A stretch of 35,245 bases of DNA. It comes from Ruminococcus flavefaciens (GTDB taxonomy: Bacteria; Bacillota; Clostridia; Oscillospirales; Ruminococcaceae). This document shows positions 8,247 through 14,128 of the stretch, piece by piece. Numbering within the stretch: position 1 is the first letter of the stretch; every line of letters starts with the position of its first letter. A model generated the notes under the pieces. It did no database searches and had not been told where the DNA came from. It saw only the letters and a list, made by a program, of their open reading frames with translations. A program made the position numbers and the translations under genes. Where the stretch lies: assembly GCA_004554385.1 (NCBI GenBank), contig SFMO01000018.1, positions 1 through 35,245 of the forward strand, given 5' to 3'.

Positions 8247-8825
8247 TTATTGCTGACCTGACTCAGCAAGCTCCCTGTCCACGAATTCATCCTCTGTTTC
8301 AAGAACGAGATCACTCTGCCCCGGAAGAGGCGGAAGATCGGCTGTAGAGCTAAGTCCGAAGCTTCTGAGGAAAACAGATGTGGTCCTGTATACAATGGGC
8401 TTTCCCGGGACATCAAGACGTCCTGCCTCTTCAACAAGCCCTTTTTCCACAAGATTATTGATGACCGATGAACTGTCTATACCGCGGACATTTTCAACAA
8501 ATCCCTTGGAAACGGGCTGGTTATAGGCAATTATAGTAAGTGCCTCCATAGCTGCATTGGACAGTGGTGCTGACCTTTTGGTTTCGAGTGCCGCTCTTAC
8601 CTGCTCTCCGAACTCCTCGCGGGTGCACATCTGATAGCTGCTGTCAAGCTTTTTTATGCAGACTCCGCTTCCGTAGTCCTCATAGCGCTCATTGAGCAGT
8701 CTTATCATTGACGGCAGTGTACCTGCGTCAACGCCGCTTGCCTCAGAAAGGCGGTATATCTCAATAGGCTCGCCGCTTGCAAATAGTATAGCTTCTATTG
8801 CTCCGAGCTTGTCTTTGATCTCCAA
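8247..8825 (-). CDS. scpB: Segregation and condensation protein B
   Basis: ScpB is the winged-helix kite subunit of the SMC-ScpA-ScpB condensin that compacts and segregates chromosomes. The 192-residue product contains AIEAILFASGEPIEIYRLSE, AALETKRSAPLSNAAMEALTIIAYNQPVSK and VRGIDSSSVINNLVEKGLVEE, all recognisable ScpB segments. Its start codon (8825) lies inside the last codons of scpA, a 31-base overlap, so translation is coupled. Confidence 0.95.
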   Translation of the reverse strand: MEIKDKLGAIEAILFASGEPIEIYRLSEASGVDAGTLPSMIRLLNERYEDYGSGVCIKKLDSSYQMCTREEFGEQVRAALETKRSAPLSNAAMEALTIIAYNQPVSKGFVENVRGIDSSSVINNLVEKGLVEEAGRLDVPGKPIVYRTTSVFLRSFGLSSTADLPPLPGQSDLVLETEDEFVDRELAESGQQ

Positions 8826-9550
8826 GTTTTTCTCACTCCGTTCTTTCTTCCCTTGAAGAATATCATCATATTATCGTCACTTATAGTGATACGGCCGTGT
8901 CGTGTAAGCTCCAGCACTGCTAAGAAGGTGGCAACTCTGGCTGAACGGTCGGTAACGCCCTCATAAAGCTTATCCATATACACCTCGCCCGATTCGTACA
9001 GCTCCCTTAGGATATGTACGACCTTGGTCATAACCGAGACGATACGCCTTTTAACGACAGAATTGATCTTATTCTCAACATGGAGCTTTGCATGTTCCGA
9101 CCTGATATTCTTCATGGACAATGCACTGTAGGCAATTGCGAGCCTCTCAGGCTCGTGCACGAGGGTATAGGTCATATCCGCCTTTATCTTCATGGGCTGG
9201 CGGACGAATATGTTTCCGCCCACATATGCGTCAGCAAGAGTCTGCGCTGCTATCTTGCACAGAGAGTACTCAATGAGAGCCCCCTCAAGCTCACGCTTCA
9301 TCTGCTCTGCCTCCTCAGGCTGCGGCAGCAGAAAGGCTGTCTTGATATATATGAGCCTTGCAGCCATTTCAAGGAACTCACCTGCAAGCTCAAGATTCTG
9401 CTCATGTGCCTGATCTATGTAGATCAGATACTGCTCCAGCAGTTTGGATATTTCTATATCGCATATATTCAGCTTATGCTTTGCAATAAGGCTGAGAAGC
9501 AGATCAAGAGGGCCTTCAAAGACCTCCAGCTTGAATGAAATACTTTCCAT
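8795..9550 (-). CDS. scpA: Segregation and condensation protein A
   Basis: ScpA is the kleisin that bridges the two SMC heads. The 251-residue length is typical. The N-terminal signature is FKLEVFEGPLDLLLSLIAKH and the kleisin C-terminal winged helix includes TFLAVLELTRHGRI. It overlaps scpB by 31 bases and begins 21 bases behind the M50 protease gene, so it belongs to the same transcript. Confidence 0.95.
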   Translation of the reverse strand: MESISFKLEVFEGPLDLLLSLIAKHKLNICDIEISKLLEQYLIYIDQAHEQNLELAGEFLEMAARLIYIKTAFLLPQPEEAEQMKRELEGALIEYSLCKIAAQTLADAYVGGNIFVRQPMKIKADMTYTLVHEPERLAIAYSALSMKNIRSEHAKLHVENKINSVVKRRIVSVMTKVVHILRELYESGEVYMDKLYEGVTDRSARVATFLAVLELTRHGRITISDDNMMIFFKGRKNGVRKTWRSKTSSEQ

Positions 9551-9571
9551 ATTCTCCTCTTATGTTCAAAA

Positions 9572-10282
9572 TTAAAGGCCAAAAAGGTGTGGTATCCACG
9601 ACACTGACATCCAGATAAGATACTGAGCTAAGCCGGTCAAATACATATAAGGCCACTGCAGCTCGGTAATATGTGTTGACAGGATCAGAAGAACAATAAA
9701 TACTATTCTGATAGTACCGTAGTTTCTGAATACCCACATATCAAACTTCGCAGGCATGAACGAGCGAAGTATATTGAATCCGTCAAGAGGCGGAAATGGG
9801 ATCAGGTTGAATACCGCAAGTGATATATTTATTAACACAAAATAATAGAGAAGCTCAGCTGCTATCTGTGCCGCTGACATTCCTTTGGATATTTCAAGTG
9901 AAGAAACCTCTGACACAGTTGATATACTGGCTATTACCATCAGGATAGCAGCTCCGAGAAAAGCTGCGATCAGATTTGACAGCGGTCCGGCAAGTGACAC
10001 CATTGCCATGCCAAGACGTCTTTTTTTGAACTTGGAAGGATTGACAGGAACCGGCTTTGCCCATCCGACGCCAAGTATAAGCATTATAATAAAACCTGCC
10101 AAATCAAGATGCGCCATAGGGTTAAGGGTAATTCTTCCTGCATCCTTTGCAGTATCATCTCCGAACCAGTGTGCCATAAGTCCGTGGGCTGATTCATGGA
10201 TTGGGACTATAAGCACGAAAACCGCCATTCTTACTGCAGCACGAAGTAAAAATGTAGTGAAAAAATCATCTGACTCAAACAT
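9572..10282 (-). CDS. Site-2 protease-like zinc metalloprotease (M50 family)
   Basis: This polytopic membrane protein has the intramembrane protease motif HESAH (HExxH) in the first membrane segment. A second motif, NLIPFPPLDGFNILRSF, carries the family's NPxPxxDG-like Asp. The 236-residue product is a compact S2P of the type common in Firmicutes (substrate unknown). I chose the ATG at 10282 because GAAAGGAT lies upstream and because a strong promoter (10337-10365) sits between it and a longer in-frame start at 10459. The longer version would translate through that promoter. It is the first gene of the ten-gene minus-strand operon. Confidence 0.88.
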   Translation of the reverse strand: MFESDDFFTTFLLRAAVRMAVFVLIVPIHESAHGLMAHWFGDDTAKDAGRITLNPMAHLDLAGFIIMLILGVGWAKPVPVNPSKFKKRRLGMAMVSLAGPLSNLIAAFLGAAILMVIASISTVSEVSSLEISKGMSAAQIAAELLYYFVLINISLAVFNLIPFPPLDGFNILRSFMPAKFDMWVFRNYGTIRIVFIVLLILSTHITELQWPYMYLTGLAQYLIWMSVSWIPHLFGL

Positions 10283-10336
10283 ATATATCCTTTCATAATG
10301 CAAAGCCAATGCTTTGCCAATAGTTATACAATATAT

Positions 10337-10365
10337 ATTATACAACATAACGGTATATATTTCAA
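10337..10365 (-). promoter_or_regulatory. Sigma-A promoter of the M50-scpAB operon
   Basis: Read on the minus strand: TTGAAA (10360-10365), a 17-base spacer, then TATAAT (10337-10342). It lies about 50 bases upstream of the M50 start, in a 215-bp AT-rich divergent intergenic region. Confidence 0.8.
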
Positions 10366-10424
10366 GTAAAAAAAGCAAATTAAGTGCCTCAAAAAAATTT
10401 TTTTCATTTTTTTTCAAAAAACAC

Positions 10425-10453
10425 TTGCTTTTTTTCTGATTATGTGTTAGAAT
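10425..10453 (+). promoter_or_regulatory. Sigma-A promoter of rpmB
   Basis: TTGCTT (10425-10430), a 17-base spacer, then TAGAAT (10448-10453). The transcript would start about 35 bases before rpmB. The A/T tracts upstream (10391-10420) could act as an UP element. Confidence 0.75.
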
Positions 10454-10497
10454 AATCATGTTGTATTTTTACAGGTTAGTTAAGGAGGTGCAACCTA

Positions 10498-10683
10498 ATG
10501 GCAAAATGTGATATCTGCGGAAAGGGCGTAACCTTTGGTATCAAGGTTTCCCACTCACACAGACGTTCAAACAGAACATGGAAGCCTAACGTAAAGCGCG
10601 TCAAGGCTATCGTCAAGGGTACTCCTTGTCATATCTATGCTTGCTCAAGATGTCTGCGTTCAGGCAAGGTTGAGAGAGCTTGA
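10498..10683 (+). CDS. rpmB: 50S ribosomal protein L28, zinc-binding form
   Basis: L28 is a large-subunit ribosomal protein. The 61-residue sequence MAKCDICGKGVTFG... is characteristic. It keeps both zinc knuckles: C4/C7 and C49/C52 (ACSRC). This is therefore the Cys-containing form rather than a zinc-independent paralogue. The ribosome binding site AAGGAGGTG is close to perfect. The gene is monocistronic, with its own promoter and a strong terminator at 10701-10733. Confidence 0.97.
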   Translation: MAKCDICGKGVTFGIKVSHSHRRSNRTWKPNVKRVKAIVKGTPCHIYACSRCLRSGKVERA

Positions 10684-10700
10684 TCATGTAACGGTAAATT

Positions 10701-10733
10701 AAGAGCGTTCCTTTGCGGAACGCTCTTTTTTTA
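10701..10733 (+). terminator. Intrinsic terminator of rpmB
   Basis: A 10-bp perfect stem AGAGCGTTCC/GGAACGCTCT with a 5-base loop is followed by a run of seven T. Confidence 0.93.
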
Positions 10734-10755
10734 ATTTTTGCAAAGGAGCTCAGTA

Positions 10756-11229
10756 ATGAATATAAGAAGATTTAAAACAGACGACGCAGAAGCAGTTTCT
10801 GCTCTCGTTATAAAAACAATAACAATATCAAACACCAAGGACTACCCTGCCGATCTTATGGAGGAACTTGTAAAGTCTCAGCAGCCTGAAAATATCCTTG
10901 AACGTGCAGGCTGGACACATTTCTACGTAGTTGAAAATAATGAAACGATCATCGGCTGCGGCTCTATCGGACCATTCTGGGGCAAGGAGGACGAAAGCGG
11001 ACTATTCACTATATTCGTGCTGCCAGAGTATCAGGGCAAGGGTGTTGGCAGGCTCATTATGGAGACACTTGAAAAAGACGAGTACTTCCTGAGAGCTAAG
11101 CGTATAGAAATACCCTCATCGATAACAGGCTGCCAGTTCTACAGGAAATTCGGTTACGACTACAAAAACGGTATTGCAGAGCTCGATGATGAGCGTCTCT
11201 ATCGTCTGGAAAAGTTCAGAGAAATATAA
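10756..11229 (+). CDS. GNAT-family N-acetyltransferase
   Basis: A 157-residue acetyl-CoA-dependent acyltransferase of unknown substrate. The start MNIRRFKTDDAEAVSALV is typical of GNAT beta1-alpha1. The acetyl-CoA pyrophosphate loop is VLPEYQGKGVGRLIMETLE (Q/RxxGxG/A type), and the late FYRKFGYD strand is also typical. I chose the ATG at 10756, which has AAAGGAGCT upstream; a longer frame from 10738 lacks a binding site. It is followed after 12 bases by tcdA, whose other neighbour is a second, distinct GNAT gene. Confidence 0.85.
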   Translation: MNIRRFKTDDAEAVSALVIKTITISNTKDYPADLMEELVKSQQPENILERAGWTHFYVVENNETIIGCGSIGPFWGKEDESGLFTIFVLPEYQGKGVGRLIMETLEKDEYFLRAKRIEIPSSITGCQFYRKFGYDYKNGIAELDDERLYRLEKFREI

Positions 11230-11241
11230 AGGAGCACAGCT

Positions 11242-12003
11242 ATGTCAGAACGTTTTTCAAGGACCGAGCTTTTATTCGGCAAGGAAGCTATGGAAATACT
11301 CGCAAAGTCAAGAGTCGCCGTTTTCGGGGTCGGAGGCGTAGGCGGATACGCCGTCGAAGCTCTGGCTCGCTCTGGCGTCGGAGCACTTGACCTCATCGAC
11401 GACGACAAGGTATGCGTTACAAACTTAAACCGACAGATAATAGCCCTCGAAAGTACTATCGGCATGTACAAGGTTGACGCTGCAGCAGAGCGTATCCGCG
11501 ATATAAATCCGGAATGCAGGGTAACCTGCCATAAGATGTTCTATATGCCAGAAACCGCTGGTGAACTTGATTTTTCACAGTACGATTATGTTATTGACGC
11601 CATAGACACAGTCACAGGAAAGCTTGAAATAATCATGCAGTCAAAAGCAGCAGGAGTTCCCGTTATCAGCTCCATGGGCGCAGGAAACAAGCTTGATCCT
11701 ACGCGTTTTGAAGTCACGGATATATACAAGACTTCTGTATGCCCCCTTGCAAAGGTAATGCGCTATCAGCTCAAACGCCGCGGCATAAAAAAGCTTAAAG
11801 TCGTTTACTCTAAAGAAGAACCCTTAACTCCAAAGGGACATGCTGTTGATGACGGCTCAGGAAAGACCGATCAGCGAAATGGCGCTTCAAGGCGCTCAAC
11901 TCCTGCTTCTGTAGCATTTGTTCCTTCAGTAGTCGGACTTATTATTGCAGGCGAGGTCATCAAGGACATCGTGAAAAATGCTTCAAAGGAGGAAATCATA
12001 TGA
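11242..12003 (+). CDS. tcdA: tRNA threonylcarbamoyladenosine dehydratase (TcdA/CsdL, E1-like)
   Basis: TcdA uses ATP to cyclise N6-threonylcarbamoyladenosine at position 37 of ANN-decoding tRNAs into the ct6A hydantoin form. The 253-residue product has the ThiF/MoeB nucleotide-binding loop FGVGGVGGYA (28-37), the LIDDDKVCVTNLNRQ motif, and the TcdA-type segment SVCPLAKVMRYQLKRRGIKK. Ribosome binding site AAAGGAGCA. It overlaps the downstream GNAT gene by 4 bases (ATGA), so the two are translationally coupled. Confidence 0.9.
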   Translation: MSERFSRTELLFGKEAMEILAKSRVAVFGVGGVGGYAVEALARSGVGALDLIDDDKVCVTNLNRQIIALESTIGMYKVDAAAERIRDINPECRVTCHKMFYMPETAGELDFSQYDYVIDAIDTVTGKLEIIMQSKAAGVPVISSMGAGNKLDPTRFEVTDIYKTSVCPLAKVMRYQLKRRGIKKLKVVYSKEEPLTPKGHAVDDGSGKTDQRNGASRRSTPASVAFVPSVVGLIIAGEVIKDIVKNASKEEII

Positions 12004-12470
12004 AAATAGCCGCTGCTGCGGAATCGGACTTTCAGACCGTTAAAGATATAACTCAGCAGACAATTAAGGCTGTCTATCCCCACTATTACCCCAAGGGCGC
12101 TGTTGACTTCTTTCTCGCACATCACAGTGACGAGAATATTCTCCGCGATATAAGAAACGGCTATGTTTTCTTGCTATGCACTGACAACGGACGCGCGGCA
12201 GGTACTGTCACAACTGAAAAAAATGAGATAAACCGACTTTTTGTACTCCCCGAATATCAGGGAAAGGGCTTCGGCGGAGCTCTGTTGCGCTTTGCTGAGG
12301 AGCGTATCGCCGAAAACTATGACACAGCGGAGCTTTCCGTGTCACTGCCTGCGAAGGCGATATATCTCAGATACGGCTATACTTTCAAGGAATACTGTAC
12401 GATAAAGACCGAAAACGGCGATTATCTCTGCTTTGACAACATGGAAAAGCCTATGTTAAAACAAAAATAA
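12000..12470 (+). CDS. GNAT-family N-acetyltransferase coupled to tcdA
   Basis: A 156-residue acetyltransferase. The CoA-binding loop is FVLPEYQGKGFGGALLRFAE, followed by LRYGYTFKEYCTI. The ATG at 12000 overlaps the tcdA stop (ATGA), and AAAGGAGG lies in the end of tcdA. Its substrate is unknown. Only the loop region closely resembles the GNAT gene upstream of tcdA, so a recent duplication is not supported. Confidence 0.83.
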   Translation: MKIAAAAESDFQTVKDITQQTIKAVYPHYYPKGAVDFFLAHHSDENILRDIRNGYVFLLCTDNGRAAGTVTTEKNEINRLFVLPEYQGKGFGGALLRFAEERIAENYDTAELSVSLPAKAIYLRYGYTFKEYCTIKTENGDYLCFDNMEKPMLKQK

Positions 12471-12483
12471 ATATCCTAAGGAC

Positions 12484-12512
12484 TTGATTTATGTTTATTT
12501 TTTTGTTATAAT
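12484..12512 (+). promoter_or_regulatory. Promoter of tRNA-Gln
   Basis: TTGATT (12484-12489), a 17-base spacer, and TATAAT (12507-12512), 15 bases before the mature tRNA. Confidence 0.82.
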
Positions 12513-12527
12513 ATTTCAGTGAGTTTC

Positions 12528-12599
12528 TGGGGTATAGCCAAGCGGTAAGGCACAGGACTTTGACTCCTGCATTCGTGGGTTCAAATCCCGCTGCCCCAA
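12528..12599 (+). tRNA. tRNA-Gln (anticodon UUG)
   Basis: A 72-base cloverleaf. The acceptor stem is TGGGGTA/TGCCCCA with discriminator A at 12599. The anticodon stem CAGGA/TCCTG surrounds loop CTTTGAC, with anticodon TTG at 12560-12562. The T arm contains GGGTTCAAATCCC. The 3' CCA is not encoded. The gene is monocistronic between a strong promoter and a strong terminator. Confidence 0.96.
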
Positions 12600-12606
12600 T
12601 CCTGAA

Positions 12607-12636
12607 ACGCCCGACATATGCTGTCGGGCGTTTTTT
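12607..12636 (+). terminator. Intrinsic terminator of tRNA-Gln
   Basis: A 10-bp perfect stem ACGCCCGACA/TGTCGGGCGT with loop TATGC is followed by T6. Confidence 0.95.
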
Positions 12637-12667
12637 ATATGCAGCTTCTGCAAATTCTGCTCACTAA

Positions 12668-12696
12668 TTGACATTTTTCCCGAGATATGCTATTAT
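12668..12696 (+). promoter_or_regulatory. Promoter of the dCMP deaminase gene
   Basis: TTGACA (12668-12673), a 17-base spacer, and TATTAT (12691-12696), about 36 bases before the start codon. Confidence 0.78.
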
Positions 12697-12732
12697 AAAT
12701 TATCATTTACGAATAATTCCGAGGTGAAAACA

Positions 12733-13215
12733 ATGAAAAGAACCGATTATATAAGCTGGGACGAGTATTTCATGGGCATTGCAATGCTCTCCGCTCAGCG
12801 CAGCAAGGATAACTCAACACAGGTCGGCGCCTGTATCGTCAACGACCAGCACAAAATAGTTTCCGTAGGCTATAACGGTATGCCCACAGGCTGTGATGAC
12901 GATGATATGCCCTGGGAGCGCAGTGCCGACTCCCCTCTTGATACAAAGTACCCCTTTGTGTGCCACGCCGAGCTTAATGCTATCCTCAACAGCAGCTTCG
13001 GCAGTCTCAGCGGCTGCACACTCTATGTTACCCTTTTCCCCTGCAACGAGTGCGCAAAGGCTATCATACAGTCCGGAATAAAGCGTGTAGTTTACTACAG
13101 CAACAAATACGCAGATACCGACGGCGTTAAAGCTTCATGCATACTTTTTGACAAGTGTGGAGTCACAACCGAGGAATACAAGCCCAGCGGCAAGAATATA
13201 ACTCTTTCAGTGTAA
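12733..13215 (+). CDS. dCMP deaminase (ComEB-like, zinc cytidine deaminase superfamily)
   Basis: The enzyme deaminates dCMP to dUMP, feeding thymidylate synthesis. The 160-residue product has the zinc site CHAELNA (H78, catalytic E80) and PCNECAKAII (C104, C107). The N-terminal WDEYFMGIAMLSAQRSKD and VGYNGMPTGC segments typify dCMP deaminases. I take the ATG at 12733, with GAGGTG 7 bases upstream. A GTG at 12724 overlaps that site. The 14-base stretch AGGTGAAAACAATG at this start recurs exactly at 13215-13228, in front of a short leader ORF. Confidence 0.92.
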   Translation: MKRTDYISWDEYFMGIAMLSAQRSKDNSTQVGACIVNDQHKIVSVGYNGMPTGCDDDDMPWERSADSPLDTKYPFVCHAELNAILNSSFGSLSGCTLYVTLFPCNECAKAIIQSGIKRVVYYSNKYADTDGVKASCILFDKCGVTTEEYKPSGKNITLSV

Positions 13216-13225
13216 GGTGAAAACA

Positions 13226-13261
13226 ATGGTGATAAAACGAATTAACTGCTCGGTGCAGTAA
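13226..13261 (+). CDS. Possible 11-residue leader peptide upstream of the radical SAM gene
   Basis: ATG to TAA encodes MVIKRINCSVQ. Its ribosome binding site and start (AGGTGAAAACAATG) are identical over 14 bases to those of the dCMP deaminase gene, so it is likely to be translated. Codons 6-9 lie in the 5' arm (13241-13251) of the stem that covers the radical SAM ribosome binding site, and the stop follows the next stem arm. This geometry fits a translational attenuation leader. A role as a peptide substrate is possible but not supported by length. Confidence 0.4.
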   Translation: MVIKRINCSVQ

Positions 13262-13341
13262 TAAAGGGAACGTCCCACCGAGTAAGAAAAGTTCCCATAC
13301 TGCGCCGTACATATTCAAAAAATATTAAAGGAGCAGTTAAT
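13241..13341 (+). promoter_or_regulatory. Structured leader that can sequester the radical SAM gene's ribosome binding site
   Basis: Nested complementary arms are seen. ATTAACTGCTC (13241-13251) pairs with GAGCAGTTAAT (13331-13341), 11 bp, covering part of the AAAGGAG site and abutting the ATG at 13342. GGTGCAGTA (13252-13260) pairs with TACTGCGCC (13298-13306), 9 bp with one G-U. GGGAAC (13266-13271) pairs with GTTCCC (13291-13296). A competing pairing CTCGGTG (13249-13255)/CACCGAG (13276-13282) excludes the first two stems, so two alternative folds exist. It matches no riboswitch class I recognise. An alternative reading is a 101-bp insertion with 11-bp terminal inverted repeats. Confidence 0.6.
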
Positions 13342-14091
13342 ATGAACAAATACATAAACCTTGAAAGAATAGAATTCGTTGTGACAATGTGCTGCACAGG
13401 CAGATGCAGACATTGCAGCGAGGGCAGCCACCATTTCAGCGGTTGTCACATTGACGGCGAGCTTGCAGCAAGAGCCATTGCCGAGGTCTCCCAACATTAC
13501 AACATAAAGTCACTGATGACATTCGGCGGAGAGCCCCTGCTCTATCCCGAGACCGTCTGCACGATACACAGTGCTGCAAAAGCTGCTGATATACCAAAGC
13601 GTGAAGTCATAACCAACGGCTATTTCAGTAAAAATGAGAACAGGATACGTGAAGTCGCTCAAATGCTTGCCGACAGCGGCGTAAATCGCGTTCTGCTTTC
13701 CGTTGACGCATTTCATCAGGAAACAATCCCTATTGAACCTGTGATGATCTTTGCCGAAGCTGTAAGGAATACAGGCGTTACCCTATTTCTAAGTCCTGCG
13801 TGGCTGATAAGTCCCGAGGACAACAATCCGTACAACAATGCAACACACGATCTGCTGAAAATATTCACAGACAAGGACTTCTACGTTTCAGAGGGCAATA
13901 TCATTTTTCCGCAGGGCAATGCAAAGGTGCTTCTTGCGGAATACTTTGACGAGAACAGCTCTGTCGCCAATCCCTATGAGGAAGATCCTAAGCAAATACG
14001 TACCCTGTCTTTTGAGCCCGACGGAAGTGTTCTCGGCGAAAACATCTATGACACGTATATTCTCAATATAATCAATAACTACAAACCATAA
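13342..14091 (+). CDS. Radical SAM protein of unknown substrate
   Basis: The 249-residue product has the [4Fe-4S] motif CxxxCxxC at C18, C22 and C25 (CTGRCRHC), followed by the SAM-binding GGEP at 62-65 and an ITNGYF strand motif. There is no Cys-rich SPASM/twitch extension, and the protein ends soon after the core fold, so it is a minimal radical SAM enzyme. Similar short proteins act as peptide modifiers, activases or undefined oxidoreductases; the substrate cannot be deduced. Ribosome binding site AAAGGAG is 8 bases upstream and is embedded in the structured leader. The gene is last in its unit and ends at the terminator at 14093-14120. Confidence 0.8.
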   Translation: MNKYINLERIEFVVTMCCTGRCRHCSEGSHHFSGCHIDGELAARAIAEVSQHYNIKSLMTFGGEPLLYPETVCTIHSAAKAADIPKREVITNGYFSKNENRIREVAQMLADSGVNRVLLSVDAFHQETIPIEPVMIFAEAVRNTGVTLFLSPAWLISPEDNNPYNNATHDLLKIFTDKDFYVSEGNIIFPQGNAKVLLAEYFDENSSVANPYEEDPKQIRTLSFEPDGSVLGENIYDTYILNIINNYKP

Positions 14092-14092
14092 G

Positions 14093-14120
14093 AAAAAGCG
14101 GTCCGATGGACCGCTTTTTT
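14093..14120. terminator. Bidirectional intrinsic terminator between the radical SAM and mannanase genes
   Basis: Stem AGCGGTCC/GGACCGCT with loop GAT is flanked by A5 on the left and T6 on the right, so it can end transcripts from both strands. Confidence 0.92.
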
Positions 14121-14128
14121 ACGTTTTC

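Noticed and set aside
9014..9538. 174-codon plus-strand frame opposite scpA
   Set aside because: scpA is clearly coded on the other strand; the frame has no family resemblance.
10283..10459. 59-codon N-terminal extension of the M50 protease
   Set aside because: It would be translated through a near-consensus promoter, has low-quality composition, and an ATG with a good binding site exists at 10282.
13226..14091. RiPP system with the 11-residue peptide as precursor of the radical SAM enzyme
   Set aside because: The peptide is too short for leader plus core, the radical SAM protein lacks a SPASM extension, and no exporter or protease gene is adjacent; a leader-peptide role fits better.
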